Assembly: GCA_963791995.1 (NCBI GenBank)
Contig: CAWBUQ010000001.1
Span: 496,001-560,000 of the forward strand
DNA from: Bog-473 sp963791995
GTDB lineage: Bacteria > Actinomycetota > Acidimicrobiia > Acidimicrobiales > RAAP-2
Length of the DNA: 64,000 bases
Direction: 5' to 3'
Each line of letters begins with the position of its first letter. The first letter of the stretch is position 1. This document shows, piece after piece, positions 9,256 through 20,145 of the stretch. The notes under the pieces were generated by a model. That model worked only from the letters and a program-made list of their open reading frames with translations, was not told where the DNA came from and ran no database searches. Position numbers and translations under genes: made by a program.

Positions 9256-10896
9256 ATGTTCCCGTACTCCGAAGAGCGCTTCACCGCGGACGAGGAGGCC
9301 GTCCTCCGCCGCTACGTGACGAACCTGGATCAGCCGGTGTTTGCCCTGGTCAACCTGCCCGAGGTGGTCAAAGGCGCTCTCTTCGCCCGCTACTCTCGCT
9401 CACCCAAGAGCCTCCGGCGCCTCTTCCTCGACGAGTTCGTCGGCGACCTCGACGTCTCGGGTGACGCGGACGTCGACGCGACGGTCGGACTCGCCCGCGC
9501 CGAGCAGCTCTACGAGAAGGTCTTCGTCGAATACGGCGACGACTCGGTCGCGCAACTCGGCGGCGTCCACCTCGCGTGCGAGCAGGCGTCGAACGTGTTG
9601 TCCAAAGTCCTCGAGTGGGGCCGCCTCATGGCCTACCTCGAACAGTCGACGCGCTACATCGCGTACAACCAACGGCTCGACAACGGGCACTACCGCTATT
9701 ACCGCCCTCCCGAGATCCTCGACTCGGCGCACGGTGCGCGCTACGTCGGTGAGATGGACCGCGTCTTCGACACCTACGGCGCGCTGCTGCCGCAGATGCA
9801 GGCCTGGGTCGCGGAGCAATTCCCCCAACAGGCGGGCGACAGCGACTTCGTCTACCGCCAGGCGACACGCGCCAAATCGCTCGACGCCCTGCGCGGGCTT
9901 CTCCCGGCGGCGTCGCTCTCCAACATCGGGATCTACGCCACGGGCCAGGCCTACGAGCAACTGCTGCTCCGCATGCGCTCGCACCCTCTGCCCGAGGCGC
10001 GTCACTACGCCGACATGATGCTCGAGGAACTGCGCAAGGTGATCCCGTCGTTTCTCCAGCGCGTCGACGTCCCCGCCCGTGGCGGGCAGTGGTCCGCCTA
10101 TCTGGCCGCGACGCGCGACGACACCGCACGGGTGGTGGCGCGCCTGTGGCCCGACCTGGCGGACACTGCGGCGGGCGCAACACCCGACGAAGAGATCCCC
10201 GAGGTGGCGCTGCTCGACTTCGACCCTGACGGCGAGGAGAAGGTGCTGGTCGCGGCATGTTTTTCGCATCTCGGCTGCTCCGAGCGCGACGCGACATACC
10301 GTGTACGCCGGCTCGGCCACGACGAGCGCGTCGCGCTCTTGTCCGCGTACGTGGGCGAGCGCCTCAACCGTCGTCACCGACCCGGGCGCGCCTTCGAACG
10401 CACCGACTACCGCTTCGAGCTCGTGACCGACTACGGCGCGTTCCGTGACTTGCAGCGACACCGGATGCTGACCATCGAGTGGCAGCGGCTCGGTGTCGCC
10501 CTCGGCTACGACATGCCCGACCTCGTCGCCGACGCGGGGCTGGGGGAGCGTTACGACGAGGCCATCGGCCGCGCCGAAGACCTCTACCACTCGCTCGCCG
10601 GCGAGTTCCCCGAGCAGGCCTCCTACACCGTCGCGCTGGCGCACCGCATCCGCTACGTGATGCAACTGAACGCGCGAGAGGCGATGCACCTCGCCGAGTT
10701 GCGCTCGGGGACGCAGGGGCACCCCGCCTACCGCCGCGTCGCGCAGCAGATGCACCGGGCCATCGCAGAGGTCGCCGGGCACCGGGCATTGGCCGAGGCG
10801 ATGTCCTTCGTCGACCACGGATCGACCGACCTCGAGCGCCTCGAATCCGAGCGCCGGGCCGAGCGGCGGCGGTCGGAAAAATCTGCAACGCATTGA
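9256..10896 (+). CDS. Double-length ThyX-like flavoprotein
   Basis: The intact 546-residue protein resembles two ThyX (FAD-dependent thymidylate synthase) domains in tandem. The N-terminal half has LEWGRLMAYLEQSTRYIAYN, similar to the ThyX segment carrying substrate contacts. The C-terminal half has DLQRHRMLTIEWQRLG, where RHR matches the start of the ThyX signature RHRxxSxxxxSxR but the downstream Ser and Arg positions are not conserved. True ThyX is about 220-250 residues and acts as a tetramer, so an internal duplication is likely. It is not safe to call it the cell's thymidylate synthase; the degenerate signature suggests a diverged activity. A separate ThyX or ThyA elsewhere in the genome would support that. 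Confidence 0.7.
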   Translation: MFPYSEERFTADEEAVLRRYVTNLDQPVFALVNLPEVVKGALFARYSRSPKSLRRLFLDEFVGDLDVSGDADVDATVGLARAEQLYEKVFVEYGDDSVAQLGGVHLACEQASNVLSKVLEWGRLMAYLEQSTRYIAYNQRLDNGHYRYYRPPEILDSAHGARYVGEMDRVFDTYGALLPQMQAWVAEQFPQQAGDSDFVYRQATRAKSLDALRGLLPAASLSNIGIYATGQAYEQLLLRMRSHPLPEARHYADMMLEELRKVIPSFLQRVDVPARGGQWSAYLAATRDDTARVVARLWPDLADTAAGATPDEEIPEVALLDFDPDGEEKVLVAACFSHLGCSERDATYRVRRLGHDERVALLSAYVGERLNRRHRPGRAFERTDYRFELVTDYGAFRDLQRHRMLTIEWQRLGVALGYDMPDLVADAGLGERYDEAIGRAEDLYHSLAGEFPEQASYTVALAHRIRYVMQLNAREAMHLAELRSGTQGHPAYRRVAQQMHRAIAEVAGHRALAEAMSFVDHGSTDLERLESERRAERRRSEKSATH

Positions 10897-10942
10897 CCAG
10901 GAACTACCCTCGTTCTCCCTGGTCGCGGCGTTCACGAACTTC

Positions 10943-10973
10943 TTGACGACCCCGCCCCCGGATTGCCTAGTGT
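10943..10973 (+). promoter_or_regulatory. Possible sigma-70-type promoter
   Basis: TTGACG at 10943-10948 and TAGTGT at 10968-10973 are separated by 19 bases. It lies just upstream of the hairpin-rich region at 10980-11165 and could drive that RNA or the DUF4193 gene. The long spacer keeps confidence low. Confidence 0.35.
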
Positions 10974-10979
10974 ACGCCC

Positions 10980-11165
10980 AGTCCCCGACGCCCTAAGGAT
11001 GCTGCAGATGAGGAAAGCGCTGAAGCAGTAGGGGGGGATGTGCCGTGAGAGGCGGTGGTGGGCCCTGGGGGTCGAGTAGAGAACGTGTTGTGTGTCCGGC
11101 TCCTCGGATACACAAGATGGCGCCAAAGACCCCAGGGCTTGCCCGCCCAAGCACTTCCGCCGTGA
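10980..11165 (+). ncRNA. Candidate 6S-like structured RNA
   Basis: The 328-base gap between the ThyX-like gene and DUF4193 holds a long nested fold. The outer stem is GGCGG (11051-11055) with CCGCC (11157-11161). The main stem is GCCCTGGGGGTC (11062-11073) with GACCCCAGGGC (11128-11138), one bulged G. The terminal stem is GTGTGTCC (11090-11097) with GGATACAC (11106-11113). The terminal stem contains a G-U pair that would be an A-C mismatch on the other strand, so plus-strand transcription is favoured. A closing stem, an open central bubble (about 11074-11089 and 11114-11127) and an apical hairpin is the 6S RNA layout. I cannot confirm homology, and the family is a suggestion. Confidence 0.35.
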
Positions 11166-11239
11166 GCGACTGAGCCACCAGGAGGTTCCCGCTCACTGCG
11201 ATTGAACGGTGTCGCGGAACGTCTATGCTCCCGCGGCAA

Positions 11240-11746
11240 ATGGCGACCAAGAAGAAGGCAAAAGCCGTCGAAGTCGAGCCCGAAGCGCCCGAAACGGACG
11301 AGGAGGAGCTCGACGAAGAGGAGATCGACCTCGACGACGAGGACGCGCTCGAGCTCGACGAGGACGATGCAATCGAAGCGGACACCGACGACGACGATGT
11401 CGCCCTCGACGAGGACGAGGAGGAGGCCGAGGTCGAGGTCGAGATCCTGACCCCCTCGCCCGCGGCGGTGGTCGAGCGTTCCGGCGAGGGCGACGAGGAG
11501 GAAGAGGAAGAGGAGCCCGATGACGAGGACGTCGAGGCCAGCCTCGACGTCATCTTGAAGGAACGCCTGGTCGTCGAGGACGAGCCCGAGGACGAAGAGG
11601 CGACCGACCAAGAGGACAAGACCGAAGGCAACGAGCGGGTGCTGCCCAAGCAACCGGACGAGTTCGTGTGCCGCTCCTGCTTCCTCGTCAAGCATCCCAG
11701 CCAGCTCGCCGACAAGAAGAAGATGCTCTGCCGGGACTGTGTGTGA
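11240..11746 (+). CDS. DUF4193 family acidic protein
   Basis: Protein of 168 residues with a basic start (MATKKKAKA), an extremely acidic Asp/Glu-rich middle (about residues 10-140) and a conserved C-terminal zinc-finger-like module, VLPKQPDEFVCRSCFLV, then CRDC. The VLPKQ-DEF-C-CFLV pattern identifies the actinobacterial DUF4193 family, of unknown function. Family members are usually about 100 residues; the acidic insert makes this one long. ATG 11240 is preferred over the in-frame ATG 11225 because family members begin MAT or similar. A small hairpin (GTTCCCGC with GCGGAAC, 11184-11220) lies just upstream. Confidence 0.85.
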   Translation: MATKKKAKAVEVEPEAPETDEEELDEEEIDLDDEDALELDEDDAIEADTDDDDVALDEDEEEAEVEVEILTPSPAAVVERSGEGDEEEEEEEPDDEDVEASLDVILKERLVVEDEPEDEEATDQEDKTEGNERVLPKQPDEFVCRSCFLVKHPSQLADKKKMLCRDCV

Positions 11747-11786
11747 GCGGACCGGTTCCGACGGCGCGCCGACGAAGGCGAATCCG

Positions 11787-12269
11787 TTGCACCGGACTCT
11801 TCGCCTGTGCGTCCTCGCACCCGCCGGCATGGCGATGACCGTCGTCGAGGACCTGCCCGCCCTCGTCACCAAGGGTCGTCGCACCGTGGAGCTCCAACTG
11901 GCCAACGCCCGGGTGGTCGGCAAGTTCGTCGTCACCCGGACCGAGCGCCGCGTCGCCGACCGCATCGGCGCGCTGTTGGGGAACGACGAGGCCGAGCCCG
12001 AACCGCCGGCCCCAGGACCGTCGGGCGACCCGGCGAGCGCCCCTCGACGCGCCGTCCCCGACGCGGAGGCGGGCGCGGTCGTGGGCGGTGCGCTGGCGGA
12101 CTACGACACCCTCAGCGCTTCCCAGGTGGTTCGCCGGCTCGAAAGCCTCGGACCCGACGAGCTGCGCGCGGTGCAGCGCTACGAGGCCTCGACCCGCAAC
12201 CGCCGGACGATCTTGAACCGCGCCGGGCAGCTCCTCGAGGAGCGGCCGCCGGCGCCGCCTGTTCCGTAG
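11787..12269 (+). CDS. Actinobacterial helical protein with conserved YDTLSASQVV C-terminal module
   Basis: Protein of about 160 residues. An N-terminal predicted amphipathic region (LHRTLRLCVLAPAGMAMTV) precedes a Pro-rich linker (about 70-95). The C-terminus has YDTLSASQVVRRLESLGPDE followed by ELRAVQRYEASTRNRRTIL. The C-terminal module occurs in many actinobacterial proteins, including ones annotated as lipid-droplet-associated. TTG at 11787 is chosen because GAAGG lies eight bases upstream; ATG 11829 is the alternative. It sits between DUF4193 and a GNAT gene. Function is unknown; membrane-surface or granule association is only a guess from the N-terminus. Confidence 0.6.
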   Translation: MHRTLRLCVLAPAGMAMTVVEDLPALVTKGRRTVELQLANARVVGKFVVTRTERRVADRIGALLGNDEAEPEPPAPGPSGDPASAPRRAVPDAEAGAVVGGALADYDTLSASQVVRRLESLGPDELRAVQRYEASTRNRRTILNRAGQLLEERPPAPPVP

Positions 12270-12275
12270 CGTCCG

Positions 12276-12731
12276 ATGGAAGCGGCCCGGCCCGCTCGCG
12301 CTGAGGACCGACAGGCGTGCACGCGCCTGCTCGCCCAGGCCCTGGTCGGCGCGGCCGCCATGCGCGGCGGTGCCGCCCTCATCGGCGAGGCGACGCCGGT
12401 GACGCTCCTGGACCGCTGGACCGCCCCCGAGTCCGCTCACCTCATGGTGGGGGAGTACGACGCCGTGGTGGTGGGCCTTCTCGCCGTGACGCTCGGCGAG
12501 GCACTCGGCGGTCGCCGGCCTGCGCTGATCGAGTGCTGTTACGTGGAGGCGGGCGCCCGCGGCGTCGGTGTGGGCAGCGCCCTGATGGACTCGGCCGTGG
12601 CGTGGTGCAGCGCACAGGAGTGTTCCGACGTGGACGCCCTGGCGCTGCCGGGGGATCGCACCACCAAGCAGCGACTCGAGGCAGCAGGCTTCACCGCCCG
12701 GCTGCTCACGCTCAACCGCCGGTTGGGCTGA
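12276..12731 (+). CDS. GNAT-family N-acetyltransferase
   Basis: Intact 151-residue protein with the GNAT fold pattern. An acceptor-side N-terminal helix region precedes the strand ALIECCYVEAGARGVGVGSA, containing the acetyl-CoA pyrophosphate-binding motif (R/G-x-x-G-x-G, here ARGVGVGSAL). The C-terminus, LEAAGFTARLLTLNRRL, is the usual beta-bulge strand of the family. The acceptor cannot be predicted. It starts seven bases after the preceding stop and its last 20 bases overlap the 3' end of a convergent gene. Confidence 0.8.
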   Translation: MEAARPARAEDRQACTRLLAQALVGAAAMRGGAALIGEATPVTLLDRWTAPESAHLMVGEYDAVVVGLLAVTLGEALGGRRPALIECCYVEAGARGVGVGSALMDSAVAWCSAQECSDVDALALPGDRTTKQRLEAAGFTARLLTLNRRLG

Positions 12732-13968
12732 ATCGATGCTCGGCGCTGGTCCGCCGGGGCGGCGGCGGCGGGATCCGTAGACCGAGCAGCTTGGCCAGCG
12801 CCGGGACGGACCCGGCGGCATGGCGAGCCGCCTGACGGGCGACTTCGTCCTCCGGAATTCCCGCCGGCTTGACGGTACGGCGCACCGGAGAGGCCACCAC
12901 GGCGTCGAGCAGGCGCATCCAGTCCTCGGGAGCCAGATCGGAGGTCATGGCGTCCCCGGCTGCCGCCGCCAGCCGTACCGCCAGCTCCGCCGGGCAGCGG
13001 GTGCCGGGCTCAGGGGGCCTGATGGAGGCTTCGACAGCCTGGAGGATCCGCCCGTCGTTCAACGCGTTCGTGATGCGGGCCAGCCACTCCTCGCGCAGCG
13101 CCGTCGTGCGCTGGTCGAGTGACTCTTGGAGTGCCTTGGCAATGGTGCGGCCCTCCTCGTCGAGGATGACCGTGCGCGACGCCGCCACCACGGCACGCAA
13201 CTCGCGCAGCCGGAACTCCTTGCCCGCGGTCTGGGCCACCGAGGCCTTGTCCTTCCAGTCCGCCAGGCGCACCGTCGGGAGCAGCTCGTCGGCCATGGCG
13301 AGGAGTGCATCCGCGGCCACCGCCGGCTTCCCGCTCGCCTTCGCCGCACTGTTCTGCGTCTCGATCGCCTGTCGGACGGCCTGGAGGCCGCCGCGCAACA
13401 GTTGCTCGGCCACGGGGATCTGCTCGGGCCGCAGCGTGGCCAACATCGCGTTGCGGTGCACGGTCGAGGTCGGCGTCGTCGCCCGCTCGCCGCGAGCCGG
13501 ACGGCCCTCCCCGTCGCCCGGCCGTCGTCCACCGGGTCGCCGTGGTCCGCTCCCGCCGCGTGGCCTGTCCGGCCGCTCGCCGCGTGCACCACCGTCGCCG
13601 TCCGCTCCCGCGCCGCGCCGGGCGCCCTTGCGGTCCCGGCGCTCCCCGTCGTCGTCACGCCGGCGCTTCGAAGAGCCGGGCGCGAGGATGACCGAGACGT
13701 CCGGGGCGCGCTTGGGCGTCCCCTTGACCTCGATGCGACCTTCGACACGCTCGGGGGAGCGCAGGGGCTTGGCGGGCGCCAGCGCCAGGATCGCAATGCC
13801 GTCCAGACTGACGTCGACTTCGGCCTGGAGCACCGAACCGACGGACTGACCCGCCGGGACGAGGTCGGCCTCGACGGTGCCCTTGGGCTGGCGGGCCCCC
13901 GCGGCGCGCCAGGTCCAGGACCCGTCGCCGGACTTGCTCGTCAATTCGATGTCGATGCGCCGTGACAT
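12712..13968 (-). CDS. Conserved hypothetical protein with Arg/Gly-rich linker
   Basis: Intact 418-residue protein that I do not recognise beyond a general actinobacterial pattern. Residues 1-95 form a beta-rich domain (MSRRIDIELTSKSGDGSWTW). Residues about 96-170 are a disordered, strongly basic Arg/Gly/Pro/Asp stretch resembling RGG-type RNA-binding linkers. Residues about 170-418 are an alpha-helical domain (EQIPVAEQLLRGGLQAVRQA and later amphipathic helices). Composition suggests nucleic-acid association, but no catalytic motif is visible. The 3' end overlaps the GNAT gene tail to tail. Upstream (13969-14132) is the divergent promoter space shared with htrA. Confidence 0.75.
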   Translation of the reverse strand: MSRRIDIELTSKSGDGSWTWRAAGARQPKGTVEADLVPAGQSVGSVLQAEVDVSLDGIAILALAPAKPLRSPERVEGRIEVKGTPKRAPDVSVILAPGSSKRRRDDDGERRDRKGARRGAGADGDGGARGERPDRPRGGSGPRRPGGRRPGDGEGRPARGERATTPTSTVHRNAMLATLRPEQIPVAEQLLRGGLQAVRQAIETQNSAAKASGKPAVAADALLAMADELLPTVRLADWKDKASVAQTAGKEFRLRELRAVVAASRTVILDEEGRTIAKALQESLDQRTTALREEWLARITNALNDGRILQAVEASIRPPEPGTRCPAELAVRLAAAAGDAMTSDLAPEDWMRLLDAVVASPVRRTVKPAGIPEDEVARQAARHAAGSVPALAKLLGLRIPPPPPRRTSAEHRFSPTGG

Positions 13969-14132
13969 GCGGCGGACACGCTACCTCCCCGGCGGTGCAG
14001 TCCCGATGCCGGGCCGGTATCGGCATCCCGTAACATGGCTCCGGCGTCCGCGGGCATGCGGGAGCCGCGGGACGGGCGGGCGCCCGACGCGGGCGATGTG
14101 ACGGGCCCCTTGTCCCCTTCAGGAGGATCCAC

Positions 14133-15855
<1,723 letters not shown>

Positions 15856-15868
15856 CCGCCGGCGCCGG

Positions 15869-16375
15869 CTACCAGGTCGGCGGCGCGCCGGGGACGTCGA
15901 AGTTGCGGTCCGGATGCGCCGGCGGGACGTTCATGGTGCCGCCCCGGGGCTGCCACCCGCTCGCCGAGATGTCCTCGAGCACGTGGGCCATGTTGTACGT
16001 GTCCTCCTCGTAGGAGAACTTCCCGTCGCCGGCGTAGACGAGCCGCGAGTAGCCCGACTGGCGGTACGGCGTGCCATCGGCCTTCTTGCCCGGCATGACC
16101 TGGGTCCACTTCACGACGATGTCGTCGCCCTCAATGGCCGTGAACTCGATCGGGAACTTCCAGTCCTCCATACCCAGCATGGAGTCGACCAGCCAGTGCG
16201 CGATGGCCTCGCGCCCCTCGATCCGCCCCCAGGCGCCGTCCACGTAGACGGCGTCGTCGGTGTAGAAGTTCGCCAGCACCCCGAAGGCGTCGGGCTCGAG
16301 CCCCTCGTCGATACGCCGGCGCAACTCGTGGTAGCGGTCAATGGTCTCCTTGACCTCCTGGCGCGGGTGCGGCAT
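15869..16375 (-). CDS. NTF2-like/SnoaL-type protein
   Basis: Protein of 168 residues with an NTF2-like cone fold pattern: ETIDRYHELRRRIDEG, NFYTDDAVYVDGAW, GREAIAHWL and FTAIEGDDIVVKWTQV. Such proteins include ketosteroid-isomerase-like enzymes and polyketide cyclases; no specific substrate can be named. ATG at 16375 is chosen over longer starts because AGAGGAGG lies directly upstream at SD distance. It is convergent with htrA: the two stops flank a short GC palindrome (15853-15871) that could end transcription from both sides. Confidence 0.75.
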   Translation of the reverse strand: MPHPRQEVKETIDRYHELRRRIDEGLEPDAFGVLANFYTDDAVYVDGAWGRIEGREAIAHWLVDSMLGMEDWKFPIEFTAIEGDDIVVKWTQVMPGKKADGTPYRQSGYSRLVYAGDGKFSYEEDTYNMAHVLEDISASGWQPRGGTMNVPPAHPDRNFDVPGAPPTW

Positions 16376-16391
16376 TGGTTCCTCCTCTGTC

Positions 16392-16898
16392 CTAGGACGT
16401 GGCGCTGCGGTACGCCGCACGGCACGATGCGAGCTCGGCAAGCGCCGCGGCCCGGTCCGCGAATCCTTGCACCTCGACCGACTTCTCGGGCTCGAGGTCC
16501 TTGTAGATGCTGAAGAAGTGCGCGATCTCGTTGCGCAGGTGCTCGGGGACGTCGACGATGTCGCGGGCTCCGTCCCACTGCGGGTCGTGCTCGAGCACGC
16601 CGATCAGCTTGGCGTCGACCCCCTTCTCGTCGCGCATGAAGAACACGCCCAGGACGCGTGCACGCACCAGACAGCCGGGAAAGGTCGGATCGGCGACGAG
16701 GACCAGCGCGTCGAGCGGGTCGCCGTCGCCGGCGAGGGTGTCGGGGACGAAGCCGTAGTCGGCCGGGTAGGTCGTGGCGGTGAAGAGGCGGCGGTCCAGG
16801 CGGATCATGTGCGTCTCGTGGTCGTACTCGTACTTGTTGCGGCTCCCGGTGGGGATCTCGATGACCACCTCCACCACCTCGTCGGGTCCCGCGCTCAT
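16392..16898 (-). CDS. ppa: Inorganic pyrophosphatase (family I)
   Basis: Cytosolic enzyme hydrolysing PPi to two phosphates. The 168-residue length is normal for the bacterial hexameric family. It has the N-terminal EIPTGSRNKYEYD (Lys/Glu/Tyr active-site residues), YPADYGFVPDTL and the signature DGDPLDALVL with its three metal-binding aspartates. DVPEHLRNEIAHFF marks the C-terminal half. ATG 16898 overlaps the upstream VOC gene by four bases (ATGA), so the two are translationally coupled. Confidence 0.96.
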   Translation of the reverse strand: MSAGPDEVVEVVIEIPTGSRNKYEYDHETHMIRLDRRLFTATTYPADYGFVPDTLAGDGDPLDALVLVADPTFPGCLVRARVLGVFFMRDEKGVDAKLIGVLEHDPQWDGARDIVDVPEHLRNEIAHFFSIYKDLEPEKSVEVQGFADRAAALAELASCRAAYRSATS

Positions 16899-17329
16899 GC
16901 CGGCGGCGGGTGCGGGCTGCGACGGGCGGCGTCGACCGGGCTCATGATCCCGACCGCGTTGCCGTCGGGATCGCTCACCACGGCATAGCGGGCGCCCCAG
17001 AAGGCGTCCCAGGGCGGTTGTTGGACGTGCACACCGTGAGCCGCCAGGTCCGACACGAGGGCGTCGACCTCGTGTCGCGTCCCCACGCTGAACCCGAGGA
17101 CGACCCCGGTGCCGCCGGGCCACCCCTCGTCCCAATCGGTGACGAAGCGGGCGGAGTCGAGGTCGACGACCAAACTGGAAGGCGCATCGGGCTTCGACGA
17201 GATGTGGTGCTGGTCCCACTCGGGGTTCGCCTCGGTGCCGAAATCGAGCCCGAGCCGCGCGTAGAAGGCGCGGCTGGCGTCGACGTCGCGCACGACGAGA
17301 TTGAGCTGGTCGAGCCGGATTGGCGGCAC
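16895..17329 (-). CDS. VOC-family (glyoxalase/bleomycin-resistance fold) protein
   Basis: Intact 144-residue protein with the paired beta-alpha-beta-beta-beta pattern of the vicinal oxygen chelate superfamily: LDQLNLVVRDVDASRAFYAR at the start, and YAVVSDPDGNAVGIMSPVD at the end. The superfamily includes dioxygenases, isomerases and resistance proteins, so no reaction is assigned. It shares a four-base overlap with ppa downstream and starts 46 bases after the export operon ends. Confidence 0.85.
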   Translation of the reverse strand: MPPIRLDQLNLVVRDVDASRAFYARLGLDFGTEANPEWDQHHISSKPDAPSSLVVDLDSARFVTDWDEGWPGGTGVVLGFSVGTRHEVDALVSDLAAHGVHVQQPPWDAFWGARYAVVSDPDGNAVGIMSPVDAARRSPHPPPA

Positions 17330-17375
17330 GAGTCCACCGTAGTGCTGATGACTCCGGGGCGCGGCCGCCTCGAGG

Positions 17376-19123
17376 TCAGCCGCCGAACGTCACGCTGCCG
17401 CCGCCACCGGGGCCGCCGCGCTGGATCCGGACGCAAGCCGCCGCCACCACCGAAGCCGCCACCTCCGCCGAGTCCGCCGAGTCCGCCAAGGTGTTCGTGT
17501 TGGTGTTCGACGACGGCACCGGTTCGGCGTAGTCGGCCAACACCACACTCTGGCCGGGCGTGAGGCCGGAGAGAACCTGGGTGTACTCGTCACCCACCAT
17601 GCCGACCTTGATGACCTTGCGGGTCAGGACGCCCTTGGCCAGCTCGAGCACATAGGTCCGTGTCTCGAGGGTCTGCACCGCCGAGGTGGGCACGGCGACC
17701 ACGTTGGACACGGCACCGGTCGAGATGTTCACGTTGGCCGTCGAGCCGGTGAAGATGCCGGCGCTCGACTCGGGTAACGAGACGACGACCGGGTAGGTGT
17801 AGCCCGAATCGCTCGATTGCACCGGGCCGACCTGCGAGACAGTGCCCTCGAGCGCACTATTGACACCGTCCACCTCGACTGTGGCCGACTGGCCGACCTT
17901 GACCGAGGGGATCTGCGAGCTGTCGAGCGTGGCCTGCACCTCGTAGGACTTCGTCCCGATGATCGTGATGATTTCGGTGCTCGAGTCGGCGCTCACGGTG
18001 TCGCCGACGTTGATGCCCACCGAGACGACGGTCCCGTCGATCGGGCTCGTCAGCGTGGCCTCGTCGAGGGACTGCTGCGCGTTGGTCAGGTCGGCCTCGG
18101 CGCTGTCGATGGCGGCCTGGTCGCTGGCGATCTGCTCGGGCGTGTCGGTGTTGGCCGAACCTGTGCCGGCCGAACCCGTGCCAGCGCCCGAGGTCGGTGC
18201 CCGTGTTCCCGGTCGCCGTGCCGCCCGAGCCCGTGTTCCCCGTGGCGTCGCTCGCACTGGGCGAGATGCCGTGGCCCGACTGGGTGGGGGAGGAGCCCGA
18301 GTTGCCGGTGCCACCGGCGCCGCCCGGCACCGGGTCGAGCCGCCCGACTCCGGTGCCGCCCGACGACCCGCTCCCGAGGGCTTGCCCGAGCGCCGTCTCG
18401 TCCTTCGACACGGTGGTCTGGTCCTTGGAGACGTGCTGCTCGTCGGCCGAGACGGTCTGGAGCGCTGCCTCGCAGGTGGCCTGGCCGGCCGGCGTAGCTG
18501 TGTTGGCGCTGGTGCAGTCGGACTGGGCCTGGGCGAGGTCCGCTCCCTCTTTTTGCTGGTCGCTCGAGAGCGTCGACTGGTCCTGGGTGAGCGTGGTCTG
18601 GTCCTCGGTCACGGTGGCACTCGAGCCCCCGTTCCCGCCGGTCCCGCTGTGCGAGGGGGCGGTGGTCGTCGTCGTGCTGGAGGTGGACGTGGACTTCTGC
18701 GGCGTGCTGGAACCGGACGCGGCAGCGGATTGGTTCTCCTCGTCTTCGACCAGCTTCGCCTCGTTCCGCATTGAGGGTGGACTGGGCGGACGACACCGAC
18801 TCGCTCAGCGCGGTGGTGTTGAGCGTGCCGAGCGTCTGCCCGGCGGTCACCGATTGCCCGGGCGTCGCGGTGACCGTGGCCACCTGACCCGCCACCTGGA
18901 AGGAGGCGGCGGCGTCGCTGACCGGCTCGACGTTGCCGACGAGCGGCAGCGTCGTCCCGATGTCGGCCCGTGTGACGGTGGCGATCCGGTAGCCCGTCGA
19001 GCCGCCGCTGACCTCGGCCCACGCCGCGACTCCACCGCCGACGATGAGGGCGCCGACGACCGCGCCGATCACGACCGCCCGCCGGTGGCCGGCCCGGCTC
19101 CAGCCCGACGTCGGCTTAGGCAC
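17376..19123 (-). CDS. Periplasmic adaptor (HlyD/MacA-like), second copy of operon
   Basis: Membrane-fusion protein with one N-terminal transmembrane helix (AVVIGAVVGALIVGGGVAAW, minus strand near 19080-19020). A lipoyl/barrel half follows (VEPVSDAAASFQVAGQVATV), then a long coiled-coil hairpin rich in Asp-Gln heptads (about 18650-18370) with Gly/Thr-rich inserts. The second lipoyl half is TSPIDGTVVSVGINVGDTVS, and the beta-barrel and membrane-proximal domains end in a Gly-rich tail. Two frame changes, near 18770 and 18180-18320, interrupt it. GTG 19123 overlaps the stop of the upstream DUF5666 gene by eight bases. The exported substrate of this MacAB-like system is unknown. Confidence 0.83.
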
Positions 19124-20088
19124 CGCTACCCCCGGCGCCACCGGCGCGCACCGGGTCCGCCCGGACCGCCGCCGAAGAAGGCCCCGCCCCCGAACCGGCC
19201 GAAGCACCCGTGCAGGTGCTGCCGCCGGTCGAGGTGATCCGGACCGTGGTGGCCGTCACGGCACCGTTGCTGGCCGCCGGGCCGAACGCGCTCACGCAGT
19301 CACCGACCGCGAGGTCGCTGGCTGTGGCCGTCTGCGTCGTGTTCACCGTCGTCGAGCTCGAGGTGGTGATCTTGAGGGTCTCGGTCTTCGGCGCGGTCAC
19401 CTTCTTCTGGTCGCTCTTGCTGTTTGAACTCCCCGACGCCGGACGCGTGAAGTTCCCCGGGGAGAGATCGACGCCCGACACGGTCAGCGTCGATCCTTTC
19501 ACCGCCGTGACCTTGCCCGTCGCCACGGCCAGGGAGGCGAGGGTCTTGCGGAAGTTGCTCGAACCCGAGCCACCAGCGGGAAAGCTCGGACGGGTGACCG
19601 TGCCCGACCCCTCACCGAAACCGCCCCCGGTCCGACCCCGGAATCCCTGGAACCCGCCGGCCGGCCCGCCGGCGCCGGCGCCGGCGCACCGAACGCCGGT
19701 GCACGAGCCACTCGAGTTCGGCGACGTCACGTTGATGCTGCGCGCAGCAATCGTTGTCTTGGACGTCTTCGATGCCGTGCCCGTCACCGACACGCAGTCG
19801 CCCGCTGCCACTGCAGCTCACGGCCTCGGACGCGGTCTTGGAGAACGACGTGGTCGACGTCCAGCTCACCGTGGTCTGGCCGGAGCTCGGGTTCTGGACC
19901 TCCATGCTCGAGCCACTGAGCGCGGCGACACTCCCGGTCGCTCCGATCGGAGCATTCGTCGTCGTGGCCGCACCCGCCGCACCGGGCGTGGTGGCGATGG
20001 CGGCGACGGCCACGAGCGCGCCGGACCCGGCGCCCAGGAATCGAACCCAGCGCCGGCGGTTCGTGCTCTGGCTGGTGGGAGTGTGCAT
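19116..20088 (-). CDS. Secreted DUF5666-like protein
   Basis: Has an N-terminal basic stretch and signal sequence (GSGALVAVAAIATTPGAAGA, cleavage after AGA likely). Repeated beta units of the type GSVAALSGSSMEVQNPSSGQ, TTVSWTSTTSFSKT and DLAVGDCVSAFG follow. The alternation of 'G-V-x-S-TLTV' strands with a terminal D-L-x-V-G-D-C-V motif is typical of DUF5666. At least three such units are visible. One frame change near 19795-19815 splits the gene. It lies inside the MacAB-like operon between permease and second adaptor. It might be a substrate or an accessory of the exporter, which is inference from position only. Confidence 0.75.
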
Positions 20089-20145
20089 GGCGGTTCTTCC
20101 TCTTTCTTTCTCAGGCCTTGTTGTCCTGATGGACGACGAAATGGG

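Noticed and set aside
11006..11030. GAGGAAAG at 11010 as the start of RNase P RNA
   Set aside because: Only this short match to the P4 region exists; the remaining conserved elements are missing and the gap is too short.
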